NCBI GenBank assembly: GCA_944470555.2 | Contig: OX104129.1 | Location: 81,924,820 to 81,988,819, forward strand | DNA: 64,000 bases | Direction: 5' to 3' | Source of the DNA: Heterobilharzia americana | Lineage: Eukaryota > Platyhelminthes > Trematoda > Strigeidida > Schistosomatidae | Shown here: in pieces, positions 33,345 through 47,699 of the stretch | How the letters are laid out: the number at the start of each line of letters is the position of its first letter | Numbering within the stretch: position 1 is the first letter of the stretch | The notes under the pieces: model-generated | What the model saw: the letters and a program-made list of their open reading frames with translations, nothing else | What the model was told of the DNA's origin: nothing | Database searches by the model: none | Made by a program: the position numbers and the translations under genes

Positions 33345-34905
33345 AATCATTTTTAGTGGCTGTACAATCGTACTTATAGTAATAACAAACAAACAGATTA
33401 ATAGGTCTACATTAGATCATCAAAACGGAATCCTGTAGGGGGAAATAATGGGTCGTCTGTAGAGTTAGAAAGCAACTACGCAACGAACTGTGTATAAGGA
33501 AAATATGCAAAAGATTAACGTGGTGACTAATAGGCTAAAAAATAAACAGGTCAAAAAATAATGCTAATTATAATCACTAATCGGAGTAAGCTACTGTGAG
33601 ATATTGGTAAAACATTCTATGCCTCCGAAACGCGCATTGTCTGCTCCAGTCGACAGTTAATTGAAGGTAGTATGAAGGACAAACTGCCGCTTTGAACCAC
33701 ATCCATGTGTCGACCAGTTTACTTGCTGTTGTGGAGCTGGACATATAGGCTGCACAACGTTCAGTCTTTTCAAACAAATCTACGAGCACTATCCTGCATG
33801 GCAGGAGAACGCAAGTCAAGCAACAGGTCAACCCTGGTCACGTCGCTTCCCCATGGTCTTCTTTCAAAATCCTTTACAACGTCAAGTCAAACGGCTCGAA
33901 AAGAGTACAGATTCGTCACCCATGTACGGTAGAAGCGTCGGCAATCCAACAATTAAAGCCTAAACTCTGAGGATAGAAGAAGTATGTACATTTTCATGTT
34001 TTGTCGTAGTCATACTCCTGCCTTGAGTTTATTGCTTCAGTATTCACCTTACTCTTCATGACTGATGATCACTACTTTTTATTTTTAATTCGCTGTTTAC
34101 TTCCCCGCAGCTTAACTTGCTAGCTCCAATCATTAAAATTCCTACAATAGTTTACTCAAATTATCGACTATAATGTATTTTTGAGATGAATGGGGATTTG
34201 ATTTAGAGGTAGTATAAAACACAAACTGACGTCACTTGGGGAACCATTGAAAATCTGGGAGCACTGAAAAAACTGAGTCGTCCTATTGTTGGACTTCTCA
34301 GAAGTAGGCACACTCGTCCCGACTAGGGATCGAACTCGAAACCTTCAGGTTTCTCGGTGAACGCGTTAACAACCTAGCCACTGGGTCGGAGTTCAGTGGT
34401 TCACAGTTTCTAGCTTCTGTCCATTCCTGATATAGCGCGACTATCACCGAATGTCTTCAGTTAGCATCTACTTCCCTACCGACTGGCTGACCCCACAGGA
34501 CACTCAATGGTTGGATGGCTAACGCGTTCGCCATGAAACCTGTAGGTCTTGAGTTCCATCCCTAGCCGCGTTATGTGTATGTTCTGCTGAAGGGTCTCAT
34601 ACCAGCGCGACCCAGTTTGTCCGGTGCTCCCGGGTTTTCAGTGGTCCCCCAGCTGATGTCAGTTCGTGGTGAGTACTACCTGTAGTCAGTATTACTATTT
34701 TTTAGCCTATTAGTCATCACGTTAATCTTTTGCATATTTTTCTTATACACACTTGATTACGCAGTCGGTTTCTAACTCTACAGCCGACCTATTATTTCAC
34801 CCTAGAGTATTCTGTACTGATGAATCAATGTTGACCTATTAACCAATAATAGACTAACCTGTTTGTTTGTTATTACTATAGATACGATTGTACAGCTGTT
34901 GAAAA
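33345..34905. mobile_element. Penelope-related fragment flanked by inverted repeats of about 190 bp
   Basis: 33345-33537 and 34706-34905 are inverted relatives (TGTACAATCGTA..TATAGTAATAAC, GTAGAGTTAGAAA, ATGCAAAAGATTAACGTG), roughly 85% alike by eye. Inside, 33690-33960 (+) reads CVDQFTCCCGAGHIGCT and then YEHYPAWQENASQATG, a decayed Penelope GIY-YIG domain. Penelope elements are known to have inverted terminal repeats in some copies, which fits, although the arms could belong to a separate foldback element. Confidence 0.6.
34215..34690. repeat. Two decayed H1 repeats head to head
   Basis: 34215-34450 reads on the minus strand as H1 (GACCCAGTGGCTAGGTTG, then CTTCTGAGAAGTCC). 34490-34690 reads on the + strand (GGATGGCTAACGCG, CTGCTGAAGGGTCTC, TGCTCCCGGGTTTTCAGTGG). 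Both ribozyme cores carry changes at essential positions. They lie inside the inverted-repeat element. Confidence 0.6.
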
Positions 34906-36204
34906 TGATTTATGGGAAAGAATATTTTCTTCACTGAATTAATTCATGTTTTTGAATACATGAACACGTTTCTGTGGATAGATTTCACAATGACAAACTG
35001 GAACCTTAGATTTGTATTAGGGGCAGTAGTGGAATCAATGAGAATTTTCATTGTAAACGCATTCTTCAGGTTTGTATTCATGATAGTTGTTCCAATTTCC
35101 AGGAAACCGGCAGTAGTTATTACTAAAATCAACTAAATTCCACAGTCTTGTCATTAACATAAAGTATAAGCTGAATATTTATTGTCTAAGTGTTTTAATC
35201 CACTGAGTGGAATTAAAAGTTGAACTTTGAACTTTTCAGATAAGATTACTTTTAACATAAATCACGTGAGAAATCCGTAGTACTAGGATGTTTAAGTCAA
35301 TGAAAGGCGGACTATTAATGTATCTGGATTATGTCATTTTTTCGTAGTAAGAAAATGTGTCATGTAGATCTTAAGTTTACTGAGTATCTCTCTGAAGGGA
35401 AACAGATGGAATTAGGAGATATTGCGAATACATTGGTAGCTCCAGTAAAAGGCTTACTGGGCAGCATATGAAAGTGCGTAAGTAAATCATAAACAACAGT
35501 GTAGGCACTTCTGGAAAAAGACTCAAACAAATTAACCTTGAAAATACAGATCGAGAATCGGTGTATTTATCGACAACTTACGCTCTCTGCTAATCCGTCA
35601 TTAGCAAGTTATTTACTATCATTAAACACTTTATCAAATAGGAGACGATGGGTTTCCGCTTATCGGACTTCCTCAGGTAAGTTACATAATGGTAGGATTG
35701 AGTACAAATTACCGTTCTGACTACATTTCACTTGGTTAATTATCTTTATCACTAACTAATGTTGTAGGTGAATCAGTTCGCTACATATCTCCGCCTCATT
35801 GTCTACAGTACGCTGATAAATTAACAATATATAAAATGACACACGTCAAATCAAAATCATCCAAATATTCTAAAATTAATATAACCCACATGCTAAACTC
35901 CAATCAGAAAGCCTATCCATAGCGAAATATTGGAATTGTATTGAGCATTTATCACTGTGGTCTTTATTTTTATGATCATGAATTTAAGTAAATAAGATTT
36001 AAATCAACCATTATTATTTACCGCCTACTTTTCTTACTGTGGTTCGAAGTAATGCAGTTCGTGTGGCTCTAATTTCGCTAGTCGAGGAATCCGAAGATAT
36101 ATTCAGCTCGTCATGTGTCTGACATTAATTAGAAATTAATGTAAGAAACTCTTAGAAGCATACTGTTTCCAAACTTCAGAACATAAGGTAGACATTATAT
36201 TGAT
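34906..36204. other. Nothing recognised
   Basis: AT-rich. No protein-like frame or known repeat seen. Confidence 0.45.
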
Positions 36205-36460
36205 CTTGGTGACTAGCAGAGGGATCTAGGATGCGCGTTCCGTCCTATTTAGGCCTCGTCAGTTGGATATACCTACACCCTAATGGATGATGTTCGCACT
36301 GAGACTCAAACCCAGTACCCTTCGCTTCAAACACCAGAGCGTTATCCACTAAGCCACCTCTTGTGCAACTGGTATCAGTATAACATCATGAATATCCGGC
36401 AGTATCAAGGCATTTGCATAGGAGCCCATGTGTCTGTACTTCGTGAGTAATTAGGATATT
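36205..36460 (-). repeat. H2 (Smα-like) repeat with inverted tail, ribozyme mutated
   Basis: The tRNA-like head (AGTGGATAACGCTCTGGTG, TACTGGGTTTGAGTC) precedes CTGACGAGGCC..GGACGGAAC on the minus strand. The CUGANGA core is acceptable, but GAAA has become GGAA. The family tail follows at 36400-36450 in the opposite orientation (AGTATCAAGGCATTTGCATA). Confidence 0.65.
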
Positions 36461-37624
36461 CTAGGTACTCCATTGAGGCGTATGTGCTATGCTACGAACT
36501 GATTACGATTTTCCTAATGGTTTCATATTCAAGTAGCGTTTAATATCGAAGCCGTTTGAAATTTCTAGGTAATAGGACAAAAATGTTGTTCCGAACGGAA
36601 GCCAAAGCAAATGCTTCTCTACAATTGTGTACAAGTTCGTATTGTAAACTGTGATAGTTTTTGCGTTGAAGTTTATGATACCATTTGAATTCTACGATAA
36701 AAATTTCAACTTGTTTTCTGGTGGATGGAGTAGGAATATCCAAACCAAAGTATAACATATCTAAATATCTTTGTTGTGAAACATCTTCATGTAGAATAAT
36801 ATGAGTTGAACTGTATATAAATACAAAGTGCTTTGGTTATTCATCGTGCTAAAGTAAATTATTAGGGTATATCATGTCATTCAACGGTTCCAAGTTCACT
36901 GCTTATACCCAAAGATACAGAGCACAAATATACTTTATATAAGATTTGAATATTGTAATTAGACGATACAGTTTATGTGAACAATGTGATGTATTTGCGC
37001 AGTACATCTTGAACAGTCCGCTTGTATATTTGAGTAAAACAAGAACAATGGTAGCAGAATTAGCGTGGATTTATTTCGTAGATTCTCCTTAGCCGCTTTA
37101 CAACCCATAGAATGTAATGTTTACTGGGAAAGGAAAAATGTTATGCAACGTAATCTCATAAATTGACAAGAATGTTTTGATTGAGATGGACGGTAACAGA
37201 ACTAGGCTGTTTGCAACTGATGAAGTCGCTAAGACTCCTCAAAGATTAACTATCCATCCGGTGATAGAATAAACACTCTGGAGAAGATAGAGAAAAAAAA
37301 TACATATTTACGAAAGTGGGGGGGGGGGGTGTGTGTTGTGCACAAGGATATTCAAGAACTGATAAGAATGACATCTTGGTTAGATACGCGAAATAAAAGG
37401 TTAACAGGTTTTCATCATGTTGATTAATAAAATGAATGTAACTCAGAAAGGGAGAGTAGATTTTGAAACTGACCGAAAACGAAGAAAGAATACTTGAATT
37501 ACCAAGGCATGGTAAGATTGATAAAAGTACCTTTTTCAAATACATAGATAATGTTTGGGTATTTAACTCCAACTGCTTCTGTAAACAGCAAAAACATGAG
37601 TTTCACTTGTTCACTTTGGATAGC
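36461..37624. other. Nothing recognised apart from a 12-G run
   Basis: No gene or repeat family seen. A run of 12 G residues lies at 37318-37329, next to TGTGTGT. Confidence 0.4.
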
Positions 37625-38010
37625 CCACTTCCATTCCATCTGCTTTCGCAAATTCCTAACACTTCAATGTGATACCTCTTCATCTCGTTTACAATCTGGG
37701 TTGCCTTGCTAGGTTCAAACATCGTGCAGACATTCCATGTCCCCACGTTTACTTTCGCTTTCATCTAGGGAGAGAAGACACATCGGCCAATTGGCTTCCC
37801 GAAGGCAGGCTTTCACCACCCGGCGTCCTTTCGCCTCTCAGATTCCAGCGAGGAATAATTTTGTTTTTATTTTTTATATTTTGTTTGTGCTTTGAAGTTA
37901 GTTTAGCGGTCGGATTTATTTTACGGGGTAGGGTTGCTAGCCCTATGCCCAACCTTCCCTCTTTATGGGGGCTTAGGACCGGCTAGTAACTAGTGAACTA
38001 GTTAACCAGG
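37625..38010 (-). mobile_element. Family B LINE 5' end fragment
   Basis: Minus strand: the 5' start GTTAACTAGTTCACTAGTTA, GCCTAAGCCCCCATAAAGAG-type leader and the first codons of the endonuclease (NVGTWNVCTMFEPSKATQ-like). Same region as 55395-55860 and 59419-59995. The rest is missing. Confidence 0.75.
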
Positions 38011-38019
38011 CGAGGTTAA

Positions 38020-38990
38020 CTTGATAATTTTGGTCCCCTAAAATTACTGAACCATCTCGTCGACTCATGAGTACATCTATGAATGGTAGATGGTTATTAA
38101 TCTTTCTCACAAGTCGGGCTGATATGGTTTTTTTTACAGTGTTTAGTCATTTTACCAGACAAAGCATGTTCACATGGGTCTCACAAATCATTATGACGTC
38201 ATCGACATATCTCGCGTAAAGAGAAACTTTAGGGATGAAATCACCAGTCAGACTTTCGATATATGACATATAAAAATCAGCTAGTAATGGTCCCAATAGA
38301 CTTCCCATAGCTACATGGTCAACTTATTAAAAGCATTCACCTTCAAATGTGAAATGAACTTTGTCGGTTCACAGCAATAATAGTCCCCTCAGAAGAGTTG
38401 CAGTAATAAGGAATAAGGCATTTCTAGAGGATATGTTGTCACAGAGCATTTAAACAGTCTTGGATAACGGCACGTTAGTCAATAAAGAATTAACAGTCAA
38501 AGGAGTACATAGTCTTGTTTTTAATATTCATGTTATTAAGACAGTCAAGAAGTTGAAAAGTATCTTTCAATGAAAATTTACAGAATTCTTTTCTAACAAG
38601 ATTTAACATTTTCACTAACCATTTCACCAGTTTACGTGTGAGGGAACGACACATAGACAATATAGGGCGTAAAGGATTATTAGCTTCATGAATCTTAGGT
38701 AATCCATATAAATTCCTATTCTATGGGTTTCACTAGATGGAAATCTTCATTACTAATAGTATTCATGTTCAAAAGTTTTTACTAAATTAGACGTTCCTTT
38801 TATTTCCAATTTTTAATATCTTCTGACTAGACATCAACTATGGGTTTGCTTTCACCACTGAGGATGGAAAATATTTTAATTTCTGTAGTCAAATTTATTC
38901 ATCACAACAATTTCTGATTTCTTATCGAGTTTCAGAATGATTCTGCCAGGTCTATTTCATAATTCTTTCAATGATTTGACGTGTTGAAAA
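38020..38990 (-). mobile_element. Penelope-like reverse transcriptase, decayed
   Basis: Minus-strand codons: TDKVHFTFEGE, VDHVAMGSLLGPLLADFYMS, YARYVDDVIMICETHVN and NNHLPFIDVLMSRRDGS. The GSLLGPLLAD and YVDD boxes identify the Penelope RT palm. Several stops and frameshifts are present, and no GIY-YIG follows because the copy is cut off by the family B fragment at 38010. Confidence 0.8.
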
Positions 38991-39230
38991 TCCCATAGGC
39001 TTCTTTGCCTGGGTTCTGAATGATGAAAGTGTTGAGCAATATTGTCTAATTTAGTCATTAACCAACTTAGAACAAAAGAACTCAAATGAAAACAGAGATG
39101 TTCCAAGTGAGCATCAATGTTCAGATGAGAAATTTTTTGTATGTAAAGATGAAAAATGAAATCCAAGGAAAAGTGTCACTTTCTCATGAAGTGAAAATAC
39201 AACACAGTATAAGTTATGATAATATATTTG

Positions 39231-39405
39231 GTTGTGGCTAGTGGGTTTCACCCTATTTGGGACTCGTCAGTTGAATGGACTTGCATCCCAGTGAGTGGCG
39301 GTTTCCCCACTGAGACTCGAACCTCATACATGTCATTTTAAATCCCAAAGCTTTATCCACTAAGTCCCTGAGGAACGATAGCTACCTCTTGTACAACGTT
39401 TTTTA
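39231..39405 (-). repeat. H2 (Smα-like) repeat, ribozyme substrate strand lost
   Basis: Minus strand: TAGTGGATAAAGCTTTGGG head, GAGGTTCGAGTCTCAGTGGG (B box), CTGACGAGTCCC..GGGTGAAA, and then direct passage to CCCACTAGCC, so the cleavage strand has been deleted. Confidence 0.65.
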
Positions 39406-39960
39406 GTGCAACGAAGAAATACAAGTATATCAGCAAATAATAACAGGATAAATTAGATATTTATCTGAATTCAGTAGAAATGACTTTGTAAGAATATCAA
39501 CAGAACGAGATCCCTCGTTTTACTGACAACAGAACTTAAAAACTGGGTGGATTAATTTAGCAAGTGAAAGCAATATCCTATAACAAAAGTGAAACATGGA
39601 AGTATAATTTTCAATGAAATCACATAAATTCTCATTATATTTATGTATATAGGATATCGTAACCGAACATGAATTCTGATTGACATTTAGAGGATCTTAT
39701 GATTTTATAAAATCGTCTCGAAATTGTTAGGTTAGAAATGTACTTTTCAGATACAATTTGACGCCGCAGATTAAGGAGTTCATTCAACCGTTTAACGATT
39801 CATGCAGCGAATCTTCTCTACAAAAATCTGAAATAATTAGTCCCTTTCATAAGTTCGAAAAGTGTAATTGAAAGATAAATTTCATCTTCTGGTAAATGGA
39901 ATCTAAATATTTAATCCCCAACAACAATAATAAATTATCGCAACCACGTAAAGCAATTAA

Positions 39961-40125
39961 TGATGGATAGTGGCTAAAGGTGGAATCCAGAATGTGGGTT
40001 TCGTCCTGTTTGGGACTCACCAACTGGGTATGCATGCCTCCCAGTAGGCGATGTTGTTCCCACTGGAGCTTCAAACCCAGGTAACATCAAATCATCCATG
40101 CAGAAACCCATATGCTTGTACAGAA
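39961..40125 (-). repeat. H2 (Smα-like) repeat, core mutated
   Basis: Minus strand has TTGGTGAGTCCC..GGACGAAAC in place of CTGATGA, followed by TTCTGGATTCCAC. Confidence 0.6.
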
Positions 40126-40594
40126 TGGTTAATTGGGTCCACTAAACGACGGGATAATACAAGCAGCAACACGTAAAGCCTCACTGATTTAAGCATTTGA
40201 TATTGTTAACCTGTTCCAATCCATCTGCATCTCCCGAGATCTAGACAGTAATGTAGTAGTGTTATTAACCCTTGGACAATAGATTTGGCTCACTGAATGT
40301 GCACAAGACTAATGAATGAATTTTCTGTTCGATTTAGAACCCGATAAAGCTTTAACTAAATGCCTCATAAAAGCATCCACCATGCAGTATTTCCATACAG
40401 AAACTTTTTTTAAGTTAGTCATGGATATCATATGTCAACGAGAGTGACATTTGAGAATCTCCTTCCATGAATTAAAAATATCCACTGAACTTTGGATATT
40501 CAAACAAGTCAAAGTGTTGCAAACTCTTAAAAGGCACAACTAATGAACAACTTGATTGGTTAAAAGCCGCTTAGGCTAACTTGTAGATTTCGCC

Positions 40595-40670
40595 AGCTAG
40601 ATCAGAGTGACCTAAACACCAGACAGCTGTTTCTCCTACGTAGAGTCGATCCCATCAGCAGTGTGTCTGA
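40595..40670 (-). repeat. Degenerate H1-like hammerhead remnant
   Basis: Minus strand: ACACTG, CTGATGG, a stem II, GGAGAAACAGCTGTC and TGGTGT. The last core A has become G. The flanks (40126-40594 and 40671-41129) show nothing else. Confidence 0.4.
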
Positions 40671-41129
40671 ATGAATTCAGTTCAGACAGCTGAATGAATT
40701 CAGATCATCTTAATCTGACTAGTTGACTTGCATGAACTGGCTGGCAAATTCTAAAGACCAACCTTAGTGGTTTCTAACTCAAGTTGTTCATCAGTAGTAT
40801 CTTTCACTAGTTCATGACAATTTTGTATCGGAGGTCACATCTTACGATCTCAGCTGAGTGGTTCCCAATGAAAACTCTGTTGACACCATAGTTAGGCAGT
40901 TGAAAAACTAATCAGTTGTGAGAAATATCAGCATGAACCGTGGGATTCTTAAGTCATTTTGCAAATTGATCATCCAGTTTAGAATAGAAAGTCGTGCTTT
41001 TATTCGATCAACTGGATGATTTCTATGCCATTTATAATAATTATTTCATCAAAATGTCATTGCTGGGGAGATTCTATTTCCCCTAAAGGCAAATAAAGCA
41101 AGCATCCCTGGCCAAAACTCTGAAACCTT

Positions 41130-43140
41130 TGGCATAGATGTAAGCTGTGTCTCTGAGACATTTATGTAGGACCCAAGTGTAATTATTAAAGTGAACTCAC
41201 CTGGCCATAATTATGAATCTTTAAACTTCACCTTGGGAGTATCCCAAGGCCCAGCGGCTAACTGTCATGGACTCGTGGGAGTAAGCATAGCATTGAGCTA
41301 TAGAGCAGAAAATGTGCTCGACTGGATACCAGTCAACAGCCATCTATGTGTAGATCGATTGAATGGATCTGTAAAGACTAGGAAGGATGGTACGACCAAC
41401 CAATACGTTTTCGTAATCTCCGCTCACGCACCCATCGGCTGCAGTTAGGAAAATTTAAAGGATGAATTCTATGAGAAGCTGTCAATTTTGCTACAGAAAG
41501 CAAAATATTCAAACATAATCAGATTGGTAGGTGACTTCAACGCTCAGGTAGTAAAACTGAACCAATCGGAAAATCGTATCGAAAGTTTATATGGGTTCCA
41601 CTGCCAATGAACCAGCAACGGTGATCATCTATTACAATTTTGTTGCGACAATCACTTGTTTCTGGCCAGCACTAACTTAAAGTATAAGGAAAGGCACTGT
41701 CTGTGGTGCCTGCCAACATCGAACCAACAATTGACACAAATACCACATTTATCTAAGCCCTCTCTGAAGAGAATCGGTGGATTGCCACTCTTTATGGAAT
41801 GCCTGTTTAGACTCCGACCACGCCTTAATACGGTCTTCTGTATGTCTGCGTCTTACTAGGCGTAGGAAAAAGGCGATAGTAAAGCCTATCGATGATCGAT
41901 TAGCAGATGAGGGTGCCAAGTACGCATTTAGAGACCGGTTAGCTAAACACATTTCTAAATATGACACCAGTGCTCATCTTGAGGAAACCTGGAGTGATAT
42001 TAAGTGTAGAAACAGTGGTAAAGATAGTTTTAAACCTAAACATGAAGATTACCAAACTACACTGAATTTTAGCAACATCATCCAAACTGACTGGTGCGAT
42101 AAAACTGAACCTAGCTGGTTCCGGCCACAACGAAGAGCGAAACCAATGCAAACGTAAGATGACCAAAAGTCTTCGGGTCGACCACGAACAGTGCTAGGTG
42201 ATGAAAGTGAGAGAAATGGAAAAAGTATTGGCGTTTGGTAACACCTGGCAACTGTTTCTGCTTTTTAGGGATACTAACATGAAATAAACGATGGTCAGCA
42301 AAGCCATCACTGAAAAGAATCGTTCGCTGATAACCTCCTAGGATAGGTGACCCTAAAATTTGAGAGAAACATTCTGAATTTCAGATCAGCTAGCCCCAGG
42401 TGACGCTTAAGTTCCTCAATATACAACTTGAACTTGAGTGGCATGTAGATAACGGTAGTCCAAATCTTCTTGAGGTTGAGGAAGTTTCACTGAACCTGAC
42501 ACGATACAAAGTAGCAGGACCTGACAGTTTACCACTCAAAGTTTTCCACAATTGAGGTAGTAAATTGCTGGTTATAGTGGTGGAGGTACTGCGTACTGCA
42601 TGGGAATCAGAGATAGTCCAGTCGGATTGGCGTACTTCTCTGATTAGTTCATAAGAAGGGAAAGAAGTCATCCTATGGCAACCATAGGGGAGCCTGTTTG
42701 ACTAAATCCTAGGGTCCGTAGTTATTCAACGTCTAACTGCAGTTCGAGAACAGTAAATTGGAGAAATCAGGCAGGTTTCAGATAGAGCTGGACGAGGGTG
42801 CATCGATCACATTTTTACCCAGTTCAGGGTCTGGAACACAGGCATACCTACCAACGGCTCTGGCTTGCCATATTTCTTGACCTGAAGGCAGCATTTGACT
42901 CGGTCGACCATGAAGTGTTGTGGCAGCGTCTGACTGTGAACATTTCTTTCCATTGGCGGTTATCTTTAAATTGTTTATTCTCTCAAACAACTTTGTCTAC
43001 TTTGATATCAGTTGTTTTCTGTCCACTTCTTCTTTGTTTACTACTGTGAAGTTTAGCAACTTGAACCGATGCACTTGCATGTAAGGTCCTACTTACTTTG
43101 ATTTTGTTTAAACTGAGGTCGTTTAGCTCAAAATGGCTAA
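41130..43140 (+). mobile_element. Family A2 LINE, endonuclease region plus 3' end
   Basis: Reads LGVSQGPAANCHGLVGVSIA, NVLDWIPVNSHLCVDRLNGS, FVISAHAPIGCS, stop, LVGDFNAQVVKL and HLFLASTNLKYKERHC: the RTE endonuclease. RT codons GRGCIDHIFTQ follow near 42790. At about 42945 the sequence jumps to the 3' untranslated region (CTTTGTCTACTTTGATATCA). Multiple stops and an internal deletion make it non-functional. Confidence 0.8.
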
Positions 43141-43456
43141 ATGTCATTCACTAAGCTTTGAGTTTCGACCTTCAACCTCCTCCTCCTCCACCATCTGATA
43201 CAGACTTTAATAGCATTTTCTATATCTTTCGTTTTAACAGAACAACACCCTAATGGAATTCTAATGCAAGATGGCACTTAAAATTCCATTATTTCACCAT
43301 AAACTGATCAATCGGTACTGCTAGTTAAGTAAAGAGAGATTGAAAACAAAAGTGGTATTAGTGTTTTCATGAACAAATTGGGTTAAGTAAGTCTCAGGGA
43401 CTATTAACGCAACGACGGTTAGATTCTTTGTCAAGAATGGATTTAAAGTAGGACTT

Positions 43457-43700
43457 ATCTTTGAGCAACTCTATCAAGATCAGAATGTTGAAATGACGTA
43501 GGATGGCTAAAATGGTTACAAAATGTGTTTTACTCTTGGATAGGTTATTCTAAATTAAAAAAAATATGGACCACTGGATTGTGACCCAGTGGCTCAATGG
43601 TAACGTGTTGGCCACGAATTTTATCCCTGGCGGGGTCATGGGTGCGCACCAGTTAGAAGTCGCACGCTAGGACAAAGCAACTGTTCAGTGCCCCCAGGTA
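43457..43700 (+). repeat. H1 repeat with leader, ribozyme decayed
   Basis: Same leader and head as 20093-20355 in the opposite orientation: ATCTTTGAGCAACTCTATCA, GTGACCCAGTGGCTCAATGG and ATCCCTGGCGGGGTC. The ribozyme region (AGTTAGAAGTCGCACGCTAG) is mutated beyond function. Confidence 0.65.
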
Positions 43701-44862
43701 GAACAAGTTAACTTAGTTGCATCTCTTCAAAACTCAAGATTTCTCACAACCGAAAAAATTTTCACGGTGGAAATAAACATCCACTTAGAATACTGAGATC
43801 TTCATTTATCCATCAACTAATGTTGGTATGTGTTAAAATTCGTTTTGAATTGAACAGTCCGCCACCAGAAATAATGCAGATGCCTTAAGTGTTCTGAGAA
43901 AATCTACATTGCAACTGACTAATCAACAAGTAAAATCAGTTTGTATTGAATTTTATACAAGGAGTAGAGCACAGGTGTTTTGCATGAATGAAATCAGGGC
44001 TCTTTCACTTTCAAATGTTTATGAGATCTAGTACTTTTCTTTCCATCCTGTAATGTAAATGAAGTAGATTTGATAAATAAACCCAACGTGCTGGCTGTTC
44101 AAAAAAAATAACTTCCGTCCACAAAAGTCGCCATTTAGACATGCATAACTGTAGATATTTAGTAGACGAGGTGTTTGTAAGTAGTTTTACCATTCTCAAC
44201 CTACATCAATGCTTATCAGGACTCGAATAGGTCATCTAGTGAAACAGTTGTAGAGGTTACATCTGAACTATTCGAGATGAAGTATAGCAATATCGAAAAG
44301 AAATACTTTGCATAAAATTCAGTTAAAATTTTCAACATCAAATTTCATTGGATGAGAAGTTAGAACTCATTAACTGAAGGATAAGCAAATTCAGACGTTT
44401 GTCTTTAATTTATGGTATCAAATTTTGATGAAAACAATTTTAATTCAATGAAATTGAAAAAAAATTGCCTTTCATACACTAAGAAAACTATAAGTAAATT
44501 ATTCGAATACAAGAATAATAAAAAAAACTAGCAATTTATTGATTCCATTGGTCATTAAACTATGAGGAAAGAAATGATTCATTGAGATTCTAATCATTTT
44601 TGAGTAGTAGGTAACAATGATTAATCCTATATACATCAATGTAGAATAGTTTGTATGAAAAACTAATAGACCAAAGACTAATCTTATCATTTTCACTTCG
44701 TTATTTGATTTCAAGACTCATCATACGTCTATACTAGATCGTTTAGTTGATATAACACACAGTGATACATTATTATTGACTGGATGACGTTTCAGGGAGA
44801 ATTTATTGCTCATATTCATACCAAAGTAATCATACACCTTTCAAACTTCATTTATATAGTCC
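43701..44862. other. Nothing recognised
   Basis: AT-rich. No protein-like frame or known repeat seen. Confidence 0.45.
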
Positions 44863-46060
<1,198 letters not shown>

Positions 46061-46089
46061 AAAGTTTTCCAGATATCTGGAATATGCGT

Positions 46090-46600
46090 TAAGCGTTGAT
46101 TCAATGAACAAAGATTCTCTAATCAATCTCTCCCTCCGTCTAGCTTGATTTGTCACCCTATCCCAACCTGCAGTGTGATTATGGGTCAGTGTATGCAGAG
46201 TGATTGTCGAGTTTTTTTCTTAATTACTTATTTTACTCAGATCTATCATTCTATACTTCGCTAAACTTTAATGCATCACCTTTCTGACTGACCCCGATCA
46301 GCTACTTTGACCTATACACTTAAACTCACAAACATTACGTGACGGTTAAAAGATTAGTATTTTCACCAACTGGATATACTTGATCTTTTAGCGTGGAAGC
46401 TTTCTCTCTGAATGAGTTTATGAGTTTAAGTGACATCGTATTACCAGTACTGCTAAGAATCCTACGTAAGATTTCCAATGTTCGAAACATCATTGATATA
46501 GGCGTAAAACGTGAGCACTGAGGTAGAATGTAATTCCACACTACATTGTTTCATTCGATCTATAACACATAGTGATACTGTATTATTTACTTGATAACGT
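46090..46600 (-). mobile_element. Penelope-like fragment (lineage P2)
   Basis: Minus-strand frame MMFRTLEILRRILSSTGN, LINSFREKASTLKDQVYP and the block TTGATTC.ATGAACAAAGATTC recur in lineage P2 at 46745 onward. Decayed, and no domain is complete. Confidence 0.5.
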
Positions 46601-46852
46601 TTCAAGCACAAATTATCATTGCTCACAATCATATCAACGTTATCAAACTCCTGTCGACATCTGATTTTTATAGTCCTGTCACCTCACATTCTTTGGTTTC
46701 ATTGGTACTAAGATTTTTCACATCTCTGGAATAGATGTTGCATCATTCTCATTACATATATCTGGTGTTGATTCGATGAACAAAGATTCAGCGACTAATC
46801 TCTTTCTCCACTTAATTACATTGGACTTACGTATAGGGGTTTTATCCCACCT

Positions 46853-47553
46853 GCTAATCTAACTGACTTCGACCGGCAAGTTTCACCTATGTACTTGTAC
46901 TTGACCTCACAGTCATTACACGAAATTTCATAGAATAGATTATTTTATTGAATTGCTTCCATCAGATCATTACGCCAACCAACAAAGCTCACCTATGAGT
47001 GAGTTTCTATATTTTAAATGCCATCCCAATTCCAACTCTATTGAGAATCCTAAGTAAAGTTTCTGTAGTCATCATACGTACTCGTGTGAGTGTAATTATT
47101 TCCTGTCTGATGTATTCATACGAATTCCTCATAAACTGTAGAGGATAATTATTAATTACTAACACTCCTTCTACACGTTTCAACCCCTTGTTTGACTTCC
47201 TGCATTGACTAGTGACTTTTCTAGCTCTGTTATTCAGACGTTTAACTAAACCTGACTTCACTGACAGTGGATGAGTTGAACTAAAGTCTACATACATGGT
47301 AAAATGTGTCAGTTTCCTGTAGACAGTAGTATTGAAATCACTGTCTGTCCATCTGTCAATAATGAACTCCTGTATAAATGAGCGAAATGATGTTTGAATC
47401 GTTTTGGTCTTGTTAGTGGAATCTACAGATTAGTGTGAGTTGTTTTCAAATAGGAAAATCCGCCTTCAGTGGAATGAGATACTTTTGTATATAGTTTTAT
47501 ACTACTCGTTAGTAGCCTGAGTTGAAGTTGGAATTTTAATCGTGTTGCATCAA
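46853..47553 (-). mobile_element. Penelope-like C-terminal region (lineage P2), copy 1 of a direct duplication
   Basis: Minus-strand frame MYVDFSSTHPLSVKSGLVKR, LNNRARKVTSQCRKSNKG is the Penelope thumb/linker motif. EISCNDCEVKYKYIGET near 46930 starts the GIY-YIG domain. The block is repeated at 51420-52118. Confidence 0.8.
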
Positions 47554-47699
47554 GTTGTAACATATTTGATTAAGTTTTCGAGCCCTGTCATTCAGACATT
47601 TGATTAAACCTGCCCTAACTGACATTGGATGAGATGACTTGAGGTCTAGACAGATACCTGTTAGGATGTGCCGTTTCACTGTGGACGGTGGTGTGAAAA

